Positions 52,330-61,136 of a stretch of DNA of 64,000 nt are shown in pieces. A program made the position numbers and the translations under genes. Source of the stretch: Pararhizobium sp. (lineage in GTDB: Bacteria > Pseudomonadota > Alphaproteobacteria > Rhizobiales > Rhizobiaceae); assembly GCA_017794825.1 (NCBI GenBank), contig CP051237.1, positions 2,046,001 through 2,110,000 on the forward strand, in the 5' to 3' direction. Numbering within the stretch: the stretch's first letter is position 1; every line of letters starts with the position of its first letter. The notes below the pieces were generated by a model. The model ran no database searches and was not told the DNA's origin. It saw only the letters and a list, made by a program, of their open reading frames with translations.

Positions 52330-53351
52330 CTGGTAGCAAAGACCGTATCGCACTGGCAGGTTTCGGCGCCTGGGGGCAGATGCACAGTCGCGCCATCGAA
52401 GCTATCGACGGCGCCGAGATTGTCTCCGTCTATTGTCATTCGGAACGCTCCGAACAGGCGGCCAGGGAGGCGCTCCCGGAAGTTCGCCGGTTTGACGACT
52501 ATTCCAGGATGCTCGAAGCCGGCGGCTACGATGTGGTGGACATTACCGTTCCCAACAATGTGCACGCCGACTTCGCGGTAAGGGCACTGGAGGCGGGAGC
52601 CAACGTCTTCCTGGAAAAGCCGCTGGGTATCACCACGCAAGAATGCGATACTGTCGCCGAAGCCGCCGCGAAGGCGGGAAGGCTCGTTGCCCTGAACCAC
52701 GAACTGCGCGTCTCCAGGCAATGGGGCGCTGTCCACGATATCGTCGCCGCCGGCGATATCGGCGATGTCCGCTACCAGCACCTTTCGCTCTATCGCCACA
52801 GTTTCCGTCAGGGATCCGGCGGATGGCGCTATGATCCTTCCCGCGTCGGCTCCTGGATCCTGGAGGAACTGGTCCACTTCTTCGATCTGGTCATGTGGTA
52901 CGGGTCGAAGAACGGCAAACCGGCCCAGGTCAATGCCTTCGGAAACGGCAGCGACAACGGCCTCACCGAGAACTTCACCACGATTCTTGAATGGGAGAAC
53001 GGTGCGGTCGCCAATCTCAGCCAGTGCCTCGGCGGCTTCGAACATCACACGGTGCTCGAGATCGCAGGCAGCGACGGCGGTGTCCGGACCTGGTGGTCGG
53101 GCGCACTCGACCGGACGATGCATCCCGATTTCGAACTTAAGGTCAAGCGGGGATCCGCCGACGTGGAAACTGTAGACATCCCACTTTCCGGCGAGGTCTT
53201 TGAACTCGAAGAAAACCTGCGGCGGGCACTGGACGGCTTCCGGAACGACCGGTCGATCCTGTCGCCGCAGGAAGCGCGTATCGCCGTCGCGGTCTGCCTG
53301 GCTGCAGAGCAGGCATACCGAAGCGGCAAACCCGTCGAGATGACCGACTGA
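52326..53351 (+). CDS. Gfo/Idh/MocA-family oxidoreductase
   Basis: 341 aa from a TTG start that overlaps the ATPase stop (TTGA). The N-terminal Rossmann domain has LAGFGAWGQMHSRAI near residue 9, the family EKPLGITTQE near 98 and a C-terminal alpha/beta domain with HELRVSRQWGAVHDIV and GGWRYDPSRVGSWILEELVHFFD. These enzymes oxidise or reduce sugars and cyclitols at one carbon with NAD(P). It may provide the first oxidation of the imported sugar, or modify a side chain before catabolism. Confidence 0.87.
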   Translation: MTGSKDRIALAGFGAWGQMHSRAIEAIDGAEIVSVYCHSERSEQAAREALPEVRRFDDYSRMLEAGGYDVVDITVPNNVHADFAVRALEAGANVFLEKPLGITTQECDTVAEAAAKAGRLVALNHELRVSRQWGAVHDIVAAGDIGDVRYQHLSLYRHSFRQGSGGWRYDPSRVGSWILEELVHFFDLVMWYGSKNGKPAQVNAFGNGSDNGLTENFTTILEWENGAVANLSQCLGGFEHHTVLEIAGSDGGVRTWWSGALDRTMHPDFELKVKRGSADVETVDIPLSGEVFELEENLRRALDGFRNDRSILSPQEARIAVAVCLAAEQAYRSGKPVEMTD

Positions 53352-53395
53352 ACAACAATAATAATAATGAACTGAAACCCGAGAAAGGAACACCA

Positions 53396-54649
53396 ATGCT
53401 GAAGAGACTGATGATACTGGCAGGAGCTACTGCGCTCAGTGCGCTGGGCTCCATTTCCATCGCTACCGCCGCGGACAAGATTACCGTCCTGACATGGAAC
53501 CTCCCTGTATACGGAGAAAAGATCCAGGGCTGGATCGATGATTTCCATGAAATCCATCCCGACATCGAGGTGGAGTGGATCGACAAGAAGGGCACCGAAT
53601 GGGCGACCTTCTTCCAGACACAGCTCGCCGCAGGCACGCCGCCGGATGTGATCAACATCCAGGGCGCGCTCTGGGCGGAATATGCCGCAAATGGCCAGTT
53701 GCTCGACCTTGCTCCCTATCTCGAAGCGGACCCGGATTTCTCCGGCCGTTTCGTGGAAGGCGCCCTCGATCTTTGGAAGACCGATGACGGCGAGACCTAC
53801 ATGGTGCCGTGGTACTTCAACCGCACATTGCTCTATCTCAACAAGAAGATGCTCGAAGAAGCCGGCATCACCGAACCGCCGTCGAGCTTCGAAGAACTGA
53901 TGGCGGATGCCGACAAGATGAAGGGCGAAGGAAAGACCGGGTTCCTGACCACGAACTTCGACTGGCTCTACTGGCCCCTCTTCAAGATGAACGGTGTCGA
54001 GGTCCTCAACGAGGACATGACGAAGGCTGCATTCAATACTCCGGAAGCCGTCGACACCCTGACCAAGCTTGCCGAAGCGACCAAGAGCGGCGCCATCAAC
54101 AACATATCCTGGACCGGACGCTGGGTCGAGCCGAACACCGCCTTCGCCTCGGGAAATGTCGGCATGTACATGGCTCCGAACTCCGCCCTGTTCTGGGCCG
54201 CCAGCAAGGCGGACTGGATCAACGCCGACAATGTCGAGGTGGTCGACGCGCCGGACGACTGGTGGACGCCGAACCACCACGGCTGGGGCGTTTCGGCTTC
54301 GACGGAGCATCCGGATGCAGCGGTCGACATGGTCAAGATTGCCACGTCGGACGCGTGGCAGGAAACCATGTCGAGCACCTTCTCGATCCTGACCTTGAAC
54401 GAGACGGTGGACCCGAAGCTGATCGCCAAGTTCGAGTCGGAAGATCCGCTCAAGGCCGAAATCCTGAAGCTTGCGGGATCGAAGCTCGACAAGATCACCG
54501 GTTACCTGAAGTCGCCGGTAGAAGCCCAGATCAAGGATGCCTTCTGGACCTCGGTTCAGCCGGCCCTGCTCGGCCAAGCCGATCCTCAGGAAGCGCTTGA
54601 TGCGGCAGAAGCCAAGGTCAACCGCATCCTGGCCAGAGCCAACAACTGA
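53396..54649 (+). CDS. Sugar ABC transporter substrate-binding protein (family 1)
   Basis: 417 aa with a Sec signal (MLKRLMILAGATALSALGSI, cleavage near TAADK) and MalE/UgpB-like fold features (ITVLTWNLPVYGEKIQG, DVINIQGALWAEYA, VPWYFNRTLLYLNKKML, WWTPNHHGWGVSAST). AAAGGA lies before the ATG. It is followed by a perfect 10-bp hairpin and then two permeases. The ligand is probably a glycoside or sugar acid used by the IclR operon. Whether it has a sulfonate-binding pocket cannot be judged here. Confidence 0.9.
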   Translation: MLKRLMILAGATALSALGSISIATAADKITVLTWNLPVYGEKIQGWIDDFHEIHPDIEVEWIDKKGTEWATFFQTQLAAGTPPDVINIQGALWAEYAANGQLLDLAPYLEADPDFSGRFVEGALDLWKTDDGETYMVPWYFNRTLLYLNKKMLEEAGITEPPSSFEELMADADKMKGEGKTGFLTTNFDWLYWPLFKMNGVEVLNEDMTKAAFNTPEAVDTLTKLAEATKSGAINNISWTGRWVEPNTAFASGNVGMYMAPNSALFWAASKADWINADNVEVVDAPDDWWTPNHHGWGVSASTEHPDAAVDMVKIATSDAWQETMSSTFSILTLNETVDPKLIAKFESEDPLKAEILKLAGSKLDKITGYLKSPVEAQIKDAFWTSVQPALLGQADPQEALDAAEAKVNRILARANN

Positions 54650-54656
54650 TCGAAAC

Positions 54657-54681
54657 TCCGGGCCGGTCATGCCGGCCCGGA
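54657..54681. other. Stem-loop between the binding-protein and permease genes
   Basis: Perfect 10-bp arms TCCGGGCCGG (54657-54666) / CCGGCCCGGA (54672-54681), loop TCATG, starting 8 bases after the SBP stop. The ATG in its loop (54669) is in frame with the permease but would be buried, which supports the permease start at 54702. Confidence 0.78.
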
Positions 54682-54701
54682 AACCTCAGCGGAAGCGGGC
54701 C

Positions 54702-55610
54702 ATGGCGTTACTTTTCAGAAAAAAGCGCAGCAGGGAACTGGTGTTCATATGGGCACTGCTTCTGCCGGCTCTCGCCGTCTACCTGTTCTACCGGGTCATT
54801 CCGCTCGTCTGGAATGTCGTTCTTTCCTTCTCCTTCTGGTCGCCTGGCAAGCCCGCCAAATTTGCCGGCCTCTACCATTACGAAGAGATGCTGTTTTACG
54901 ACGATGCCTTCTGGGTTGCATTGAAAAACACAGCGGTCTTCATGCTCGGCACGCCTATCGCAATCGTGCTGGCAATGGCCCTGGCCCTGCTGGTCGACCA
55001 GAATATCAGGGGACGCTCTCTCTACCGGACACTGATCTTCCTGCCCTATCCGATGATGATCGTCGCCGTGGGCATCGTCTGGCGCTGGCTCTACAATGAC
55101 AGCGTCGGACTGATAAATTACGTGCTGCGCTCGCTTGGAATCATCGATCAGCCGATCCCGTTCCTCGAATCATACGACTTCGCCATGGCGTCGGTCATGG
55201 TCGCGGCCATCTGGCAGATCGTCGGTTTCTTCATGATCATCATCCTGACCGGCTTGCAGAACATTCCCGCACATCTCTACGAAGCCGCGGTCATCGACGG
55301 AGCGCGGGCGCATCACCGCTTCTGGCGCATTACCCTGCCACTGTTGCGGCCATCGATCTTTCTTTGCGTCATCCTCGGCGTCATCGCATCGTTCACCAGC
55401 TTCGATCTGATCTACACCATGACCGGCGGCGGCCCGGGCCTCGCGACCGAATTGCTCATCACCTACATCTACAAATCGTCCTTCACGCTGAGCAAGTTCG
55501 ACTATGCGGCCGCCGTGACGGTGGTGATGTTCCTCCTCTTTCTTGCACTAGCCCTCATCGCCAACCGTCTTGCCGGCGGCGACGCCGGCAAGGTCGACAT
55601 AGCGGACTGA
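54702..55610 (+). CDS. Sugar ABC transporter permease (MalF/UgpA-like)
   Basis: 302 aa from ATG 54702 (GGAAG upstream). About six membrane helices begin with ELVFIWALLLPALAVYLFYR, and the EAA loop is HLYEAAVIDGARAHHRFWRITLP. The conserved IYTMTGGGPGLATELLITYIY follows the loop. It pairs with the permease 3 bp downstream. In-frame ATG 54669 lies in a hairpin loop and is disfavoured. Confidence 0.9.
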   Translation: MALLFRKKRSRELVFIWALLLPALAVYLFYRVIPLVWNVVLSFSFWSPGKPAKFAGLYHYEEMLFYDDAFWVALKNTAVFMLGTPIAIVLAMALALLVDQNIRGRSLYRTLIFLPYPMMIVAVGIVWRWLYNDSVGLINYVLRSLGIIDQPIPFLESYDFAMASVMVAAIWQIVGFFMIIILTGLQNIPAHLYEAAVIDGARAHHRFWRITLPLLRPSIFLCVILGVIASFTSFDLIYTMTGGGPGLATELLITYIYKSSFTLSKFDYAAAVTVVMFLLFLALALIANRLAGGDAGKVDIAD

Positions 55611-55613
55611 CCC

Positions 55614-56426
55614 ATGAGCCGTTTTCACCGCATCGTTACGCACGGTATACTGATCATCGTCTGCATCCTCATGCTGACGCCGATCTACTGGGTGCTGAAG
55701 ACAAGCGTGACCGGGGACAATCTCTTCGTCTATCCGCCGTCGATCATTCCCGATGACCCGAATCTCTTCTTCTACGTGGAAGCCTGGTACACGGTCGATT
55801 TCGTGCGGCTGTTCTTCAACAGTTTCGCCATCGCCACTCTCGTGGTCATCGCCAACCTCTTCCTCAACGCCATGGCGGGCTATGCACTGACGAAGCAGTT
55901 CCCGGCCAAGGGTTTGGTCCTGACCTTCCTGCTTATGTCGATGATGATCCCGTTCCACGCGACGATCATCCCCGCCTATCTTCTGACAGCGGATCTCGGA
56001 CTATTGAACTCCAAGCTCGGCATCGCGCTTCCGACGCTTAGCCACATCGTATGCATATTGCTCTTCAAGTCGAATTTCGAGGCGGTGCCGAACTCTCTCA
56101 TCCAGGCGGCGCGCATCGACGGACTGTCGGAATGGCGGATCCTGACGCGCATCATGATGCCGCTTTCGAAACCGGCCGTGGCCACCAACATCATCCTGTC
56201 TTTCATCTGGTCCTGGAACGACTTCCTGTGGCCGCTGATCGTCGTACGCAGCCAGGAGCAGCAGACGCTGCCGCTCGGACTCGTCTCGTTCCTCGCATCA
56301 TTCGAGGACACGACGGGCTCGCTCTACGCATTCTGCGTGCTGGTGGTGGTGCCGAGCATGCTGGTCTTCCTTCTCGCGCAGAAGGACTTTATCCGCGGCC
56401 TGACCTCGGGCGCGACCAAGGGCTGA
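55614..56426 (+). CDS. Sugar ABC transporter permease (MalG/UgpE-like)
   Basis: 270 aa, about six helices, with MLTPIYWVLKTSVTG near the N-terminus and the EAA-type loop SLIQAARIDGLSEWRILTRIMMP. WSWNDFLWPLIV and FIRGLTSGATKG at the C-terminus are characteristic of MalG-like subunits. It completes the importer and is 3 bp from the small anchored protein gene, so that protein is made with the transporter. Confidence 0.9.
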   Translation: MSRFHRIVTHGILIIVCILMLTPIYWVLKTSVTGDNLFVYPPSIIPDDPNLFFYVEAWYTVDFVRLFFNSFAIATLVVIANLFLNAMAGYALTKQFPAKGLVLTFLLMSMMIPFHATIIPAYLLTADLGLLNSKLGIALPTLSHIVCILLFKSNFEAVPNSLIQAARIDGLSEWRILTRIMMPLSKPAVATNIILSFIWSWNDFLWPLIVVRSQEQQTLPLGLVSFLASFEDTTGSLYAFCVLVVVPSMLVFLLAQKDFIRGLTSGATKG

Positions 56427-56429
56427 GAA

Positions 56430-56801
56430 ATGAACTGGCGCGCGATCCTCATCAATCGTTTCACGATCACCTTCGGCGCCATCGTTCTCGCCGTGTTGCT
56501 ATGGAACATCTATGTCGGTTTCAATGACGACGGCAGACTAACCGGTCAGGTGGTCGACGAAAACGGCGATCCAGTGCGGGGCGCACAGGTCATGCTGGCC
56601 CGCAAGACCGTCACGTCCGTCGACACCGTCGCCGAGACGACGACCGGTGATACGGGGAACTTCAGCTTCCAGAACCACGGCCAATTCGCCCTGGTGCTGT
56701 CCGTGAACTCCGACGCGGGCTCGATTTCCCGTCAGGTCATACCGCTCTGGTTTCGCAACCAGAATGTCGACCTCGCAGAACCGCTCGTCGTCAGCCCCTG
56801 A
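56430..56801 (+). CDS. Small membrane-anchored protein with carboxypeptidase-regulatory-like (Ig-like) domain
   Basis: 123 aa: one N-terminal transmembrane anchor (about residues 10-30, FTITFGAIVLAVLLWNIYVG), then a beta-sandwich domain of the CarboxypepD_reg type (GRLTGQVVDENGDPVRGAQVML, TTTGDTGNFSFQ). There is no enzymatic motif. The domain would face the periplasm. Being locked 3 bp after the MalG-like gene, it may be an accessory subunit that meets the binding protein or cell wall. A defined function for such transporter-linked proteins is not known to me. Confidence 0.75.
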   Translation: MNWRAILINRFTITFGAIVLAVLLWNIYVGFNDDGRLTGQVVDENGDPVRGAQVMLARKTVTSVDTVAETTTGDTGNFSFQNHGQFALVLSVNSDAGSISRQVIPLWFRNQNVDLAEPLVVSP

Positions 56802-56860
56802 CAGATCGCAAATTCCCGACGGCCTCCGCCTTGACGGAGACCTCGCCTGAAAGGCATTCC

Positions 56861-57784
56861 GTGTCCGATAGCGCAACCCGTAATACGATCCTCTTCGGAA
56901 TCGCGGCGCAGTTCGTGTCGCTGTCGGTCTGGCAGACCGGCCTGATCGTTCAGAAGCTGCTCGTCGTCCAGTCCAATGTCGCGACTGTCATGCTGCTGCA
57001 GCTCGGGTGCGCAGCGCTTGTGATGTGGGCCGGCCTTCTGCTCATGCGCCGGATGCCTGCCGCAAACCGGCGCACGCTTGTCACCATTGCATGGGGACTG
57101 ACCGCACCGGGCCTCGTCCTGCTTCTCGGCATCATGGGTGCTGCGCTGACCGATGGCATCAGCATCGTGCTGATCTGGGGCGCATTTCCACTGGTCGGGC
57201 CGATCGTCGCCCGCTTAACCATCGGCGAGCATCTGCACAGGAGCTTCATTGCAGGCGGCATCATCGGTTTCGGCGGGGTGGTCGTACTGACGCTCCACCG
57301 GTTCGAGGGAGGCGGGACGAGTTTCCTCGGCAACATGCTGATCCTGGCGGCCGTCGTCTGTGCGTCGCTCAACACGGTGATCGGTCGGGTGCTCAACCGC
57401 GCTCCGGGCAGGTGGATCGAGATCGCCACGCTTCAAGTCACGGGAGCAGCTCTCGGCGCCCTCGTCCTGACCCTTTTTGTCGGATGGTCGCCGCCGGACT
57501 TCACGCAAGGCGAGACGCTCGTCTCCATCCTGTTTCTGGTCCTGTTCATGACGATCATCAACTTCCTCGCCATCAATCTTGCATATGCGCGCATCCCGGT
57601 GGCGCTGATCTCGCTCAACGCGTCCGTTGCGCCGGTCATGGGCATAGTCGCGGCAACAATCCTGCTCGGTTCGCCCTTCGGCGGCTACGATCTCCTGAGC
57701 GCAGTCCTGATCCTGTGCGGCGCCAGCCTGCCGCACGTGATGCGTTTCCTGCGGACGTCGCGATTCGGAACGCTTTCCGGGTAG
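56861..57784 (+). CDS. EamA/DMT-family transporter
   Basis: 307 aa with ten predicted hydrophobic helices in two five-helix EamA repeats (first repeat ending ADGISIVLIWGAFPLVGPIVARLTIGE; second LAYARIPVALISLNASVAPVMGIVAA). The start is uncertain: TTG 56831 or GTG 56861. The GTG has AAAGG upstream and is preferred. DMT proteins often export metabolites. At the end of a catabolic operon it may release an undegraded end product such as an organic acid or sulfonate. It is convergent with the MR/MLE gene. Confidence 0.84.
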   Translation: MSDSATRNTILFGIAAQFVSLSVWQTGLIVQKLLVVQSNVATVMLLQLGCAALVMWAGLLLMRRMPAANRRTLVTIAWGLTAPGLVLLLGIMGAALTDGISIVLIWGAFPLVGPIVARLTIGEHLHRSFIAGGIIGFGGVVVLTLHRFEGGGTSFLGNMLILAAVVCASLNTVIGRVLNRAPGRWIEIATLQVTGAALGALVLTLFVGWSPPDFTQGETLVSILFLVLFMTIINFLAINLAYARIPVALISLNASVAPVMGIVAATILLGSPFGGYDLLSAVLILCGASLPHVMRFLRTSRFGTLSG

Positions 57785-57789
57785 TCCGG

Positions 57790-58908
57790 CTATTCAAAGA
57801 GGTGTCGCGGGGCGATCCCGATGCCGGGCTCATCGCCCAGCGATACCCGGCCATCTTCGATCGCCAGACGGCCGCCGACAAGATCGTCCCGGAAGGGGTT
57901 GGGATTGGTGTCGATCTCCAGCAACCCGTTTCCGCCGGCCGCGGCCAGTAGATGGGCGGAGGCCAGAAGACCGATCCCGCCACCCAGAAAATGCGGGCAG
58001 TAGGTTAGACCCTTTTCAGCTGCAGCCCGGGCCACCGCCAAACAGCCAGACACGCCGCCCCATTTTGCCACGTCGGGCTGGAGGAAGTTCAGTGCGCCAC
58101 TTTCAATGGCAGTTTCGTACTCGTCCGAGCTTGCCAGGTTCTCTCCAGTCGCTATTGGAATGGGACTGCCCTCCGACAGCTGCCGCCAACTGTCCATCGG
58201 CGTATCGGCGGGAAGCGGTTCCTCGATCCAGAGCGGCCGGAACTCTGCAAGCGCCGCGATATTCGCCGCGGCATTTATGGTGGACCAGCCTTGGTTGGCA
58301 TCGGTCATCAGTTCACTGTCGTCGCCCATTTCTGAACGGAAGGCGGCCAGGCTCGCCCGATCGGTTTCCGGTCCGAATCCAACCTTCACCTTGAAGGCCG
58401 TGTGGCCGGTATCGGCGAAACGGCGCGCCACCGCGGCAGGATTTTCTGGGCCGATGCCGCTGGCGTAACATCGGATGATCCCGTCGGCAGCAGAATTCAG
58501 GTATCGATAGAGCGGGAGATCAGCTCTGCGCGCCTCGAGGTCGTGAACAGCGGCGTCCAGTCCGGCACATACCTGGCGTAGCGGTCCCCACTCACCGCTC
58601 TGTATGGCAAGGATGTGAAGCCGATCCATAAGCCGTTCGTAGACAGCGCCTGCGCCAGGATTCATGTCCGCGAGGATCGGTCCGACGACCTCGATTGCAA
58701 GGCGCCTGCGGTGTTCGGCGGCTGGGGCGGGAAAATTGCACCATATTTCCCCATATCCCTCGTGGCCGGCCGCATCGACGATACGCAGAAAAACGGACGG
58801 TCGGTCGCGCATGATGCCGAAGGATGTCCGCACCGGGATGTCGACAGGAGCGCGGCAGACTATAGCGGTTACTGATACGACGGGATCGGATAGAAGCGGG
58901 ATAGACAT
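57790..58908 (-). CDS. Mandelate racemase/muconate-lactonizing (enolase superfamily) enzyme
   Basis: 372 aa. The N-terminal capping domain is followed by the barrel with the K-x-K pair in FKVKVGFG near residue 164. Metal ligands are Asp in MTDANQGW, Glu in WIEEPLPAD and Glu in ATGENLAS. PDVAKWGG and a C-terminal histidine in YCPHFLGGG are also visible. Enzymes of this group dehydrate or epimerise sugar acids after removing a proton alpha to a carboxylate. It is downstream of comDE on the minus strand and could provide the sugar-acid dehydratase step missing from the plus-strand operon. Confidence 0.87.
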   Translation of the reverse strand: MSIPLLSDPVVSVTAIVCRAPVDIPVRTSFGIMRDRPSVFLRIVDAAGHEGYGEIWCNFPAPAAEHRRRLAIEVVGPILADMNPGAGAVYERLMDRLHILAIQSGEWGPLRQVCAGLDAAVHDLEARRADLPLYRYLNSAADGIIRCYASGIGPENPAAVARRFADTGHTAFKVKVGFGPETDRASLAAFRSEMGDDSELMTDANQGWSTINAAANIAALAEFRPLWIEEPLPADTPMDSWRQLSEGSPIPIATGENLASSDEYETAIESGALNFLQPDVAKWGGVSGCLAVARAAAEKGLTYCPHFLGGGIGLLASAHLLAAAGGNGLLEIDTNPNPFRDDLVGGRLAIEDGRVSLGDEPGIGIAPRHLFE

Positions 58909-59027
58909 CGCTCAGCGTTAGCACGCCGCCGTACCCATGGGAACGCGTTCGGCGTCGATCCAAGAGATACTTGCAAAGCTGATCCTCCACGGGATCCCCG
59001 TACCCCAGACTGTGCTGGCGACGACTG

Positions 59028-59591
59028 TCAGGCGTTGCGTTTGGCCACTTCCTGCATGAAGCGATGGCGGATGACCGCCGGGTCAAGTTCAATGACCGAG
59101 ACCGGCACATTGCCGGATTCGCATTTCGACACGATGATCGTCATTTGCTCTGACAGGATCGCTTCACGCAAAACATCGGCGGTCTCCTCCGCTCTGCATT
59201 CGACCACGTTCTCGCAACCACAGGCCGTGGCCACCGCCGCAAGCGACGTCTTCCTGCCGGCGTACGTCGGCTGGTCGCCGGTCGAGCCGTAGCTGCCATT
59301 ATCGATGATGAGCAGGATGAACTTGTCCGCCACGTTGTTGGCGATGGTCGGCAGCGTTCCGAGATTGGTCAGCACGGAGCCGTCGCCGTCGATTGCGATC
59401 ACGGTCGCCCGCTGGACCAGCGCAAGCCCCAGGCCGATGGACGAACTCAGTCCCATCGTTCCAAGCATGTAGAAATTCGACGGCTTGTCTTCGTGCATGA
59501 ACAGTTCCTGCGAGGGCAGGCCGATATTGCAGACGACGAGATGATCCCTGATGACTGGTGCGATCGACTTGATGATTTCGCTGCGGATCAT
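59028..59591 (-). CDS. comE: Sulfopyruvate decarboxylase beta subunit (ComE-like, ThDP-binding)
   Basis: 187 aa from ATG 59591, which overlaps the comD stop by one base (TGATG). It carries the ThDP pyrophosphate/Mg motif AIDGDGSVLTNLG...LLIIDNGSYGST near residues 66-100, and LGTMGLSSSIGLGLALVQ before it. The small size and split into two subunits are typical of sulfopyruvate and phosphonopyruvate decarboxylases of the ComDE type. The adjacent SlcC-like dehydrogenase favours sulfopyruvate to sulfoacetaldehyde plus CO2. Phosphonopyruvate is the main alternative. Confidence 0.8.
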   Translation of the reverse strand: MIRSEIIKSIAPVIRDHLVVCNIGLPSQELFMHEDKPSNFYMLGTMGLSSSIGLGLALVQRATVIAIDGDGSVLTNLGTLPTIANNVADKFILLIIDNGSYGSTGDQPTYAGRKTSLAAVATACGCENVVECRAEETADVLREAILSEQMTIIVSKCESGNVPVSVIELDPAVIRHRFMQEVAKRNA

Positions 59592-60088
59592 CACGCGGCT
59601 CCCCAAAATTGCGCGTCCATCAGTATCGCGACCGGCTTCTTCGCCATAAAGGCGTGGTTGAGGATACTGTCGAGATCCTTGACGGCTTCCGGTTCATGGA
59701 AGTGGTAGGTCGGTATGTTGAGCTGCGCGAGCAGCGCCTTGGTATGGACCGCCATTTCCACCTGGCAGGCCACCTTCTCCCCCACCTCGCCGCGATAGCT
59801 GACGAGCATCGGAAGGGGGATGGAGTAGTACTGGATCAATGTCGTCAGGGTGTTGATCGTGACGCCGATCGCGGTGTTTTGCATGATGATGCAGGCCCGC
59901 TTGCCGCCCATGAAAGCGCCGGTGCACAGGCCCATGCCTTCATCCTCCTTGTTGGCGGGCACGTGGATGAAGCGAGGGTCGTCTTCGACGATTTCGATGA
60001 CGCCCGCCAGTTGCTTGCAGGGGACTGTGGTGACGAACTCGACGCGATTCCGCGCAAGGCTTTCAGCGATCTCCTGATGTACCGTCAT
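59591..60088 (-). CDS. comD: Sulfopyruvate decarboxylase alpha subunit (ComD-like)
   Basis: 165 aa, the pyrimidine-binding half of the ComDE enzyme. The activating glutamate is in VPANKEDEGMGLCTGAFMGG near residue 47-50, followed by IIMQNTAIGVTINTLTTL and LVSYRGEVGEKV. Length and motif order match ComD. It starts 9 bp after the SlcC-like gene stop and is coupled to comE. Without a fused PP domain it cannot work alone, which supports an alpha2beta2-type assembly with the downstream product. Confidence 0.8.
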   Translation of the reverse strand: MTVHQEIAESLARNRVEFVTTVPCKQLAGVIEIVEDDPRFIHVPANKEDEGMGLCTGAFMGGKRACIIMQNTAIGVTINTLTTLIQYYSIPLPMLVSYRGEVGEKVACQVEMAVHTKALLAQLNIPTYHFHEPEAVKDLDSILNHAFMAKKPVAILMDAQFWGAA

Positions 60089-60097
60089 CTGCTTCCT

Positions 60098-61012
60098 TTA
60101 CGATAGATGGTTGAGGACCGCATCGGCGATCATTGCCGACACGCGCACGTTCGACTCCTCGGTGACACCGGCGACATGCGGTGTCAGAACAAGATTGGGA
60201 ATGCCCGAGAATTCAGCAGCCGCCGCCTCTGTCAAGGGTTCGGTCTCGAACACGTCGAGCGCCGCGCCGCCAAGCCGGCCCTCCTTGAGAGCGTCTCCCA
60301 GGGCCGCTTCGTCGACGACGCCGCCGCGTGCGGCATTGATCAGGATCGCGCCGTGTTTCATCGCCGCGATGGCGTCACGGTCCATGAGGTGTCGGGTGCC
60401 CGGTGTCAGCGGCACATGCAGGCTCACCACGTCGCTGGCAGCAAGCAAATCCTTCAATTCGAGCCTTGCAGCGCCTATTTCAGGATCAGCGGTGGCGACA
60501 TGGGGATCGCAGAACCGGACCTGCATGCCAAGCCCGGCCGCGAGCCTCGCCGTGTCACGGGCGATCGCGCCGAAGCCGACCAGGCCGAGTACTTTACCGC
60601 CGATCTCGCGCCCGGCGCAGGCCTGTCGTGGCCATTTCCCGGCGAGCATCGCAGCATTGGCGAACCATGCACCGCGCAGCAGAATCATGGCAGCGGTCAC
60701 TACATATTCGGCCACCGAGATATTGTTCGCGCCGTTGGCCGGATAGACCGCGACGCCACGTCGCTTGCAATATTCCACATCGATGTTATCGAGACCAACG
60801 CCGAGCCGGCCAATACATTGCAGGTCGGGGGCGGCATCAAGCAGGGCTTCGGTAACCTGCGTGCGATTGCGGACGATCAGGGCGTCTACACCCGGCATCA
60901 TGGCGGGCAGGTCGTCCTGCCGGTCTGCAAGTGCCGGGTCGTAGAGGATATCGAATGACCGCCTGAGCAATTCAACCGCATCCTCGTCCATGAATTCCGT
61001 AATCAGGATCAT
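60098..61012 (-). CDS. slcC: D-isomer-type 2-hydroxyacid dehydrogenase, (S)-sulfolactate dehydrogenase-like (SlcC)
   Basis: 304 aa from ATG 61012 (AGG 8 bases upstream; GTG 61021 possible). It has the NAD motif LGLVGFGAIARDTARLA near residue 142, catalytic Arg in INAARGGVVDE, Glu in VFETEPL and His in TPHVAGVTEES. The N-terminal ITEFMDEDAV, ALIVRNRTQV and IGRLGVGLDNID, plus SVAEYV and WPRQ, closely follow the SlcC group as I recall it. SlcC oxidises (S)-sulfolactate to sulfopyruvate with NAD+, and comDE directly follows. A phosphoglycerate-dehydrogenase-like role is the alternative. Confidence 0.75.
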   Translation of the reverse strand: MILITEFMDEDAVELLRRSFDILYDPALADRQDDLPAMMPGVDALIVRNRTQVTEALLDAAPDLQCIGRLGVGLDNIDVEYCKRRGVAVYPANGANNISVAEYVVTAAMILLRGAWFANAAMLAGKWPRQACAGREIGGKVLGLVGFGAIARDTARLAAGLGMQVRFCDPHVATADPEIGAARLELKDLLAASDVVSLHVPLTPGTRHLMDRDAIAAMKHGAILINAARGGVVDEAALGDALKEGRLGGAALDVFETEPLTEAAAAEFSGIPNLVLTPHVAGVTEESNVRVSAMIADAVLNHLS

Positions 61013-61136
61013 GCGCAGCACCTGCTCTGAAACGGGTCTTCCACGCCAAAGCCACGCCGATGTCCAACCGGCTCAGCATCGTGCACATATTGCGATCGTT
61101 TCGCGCTAGCCCTCTGCAATTTCCGATGGAACATCT

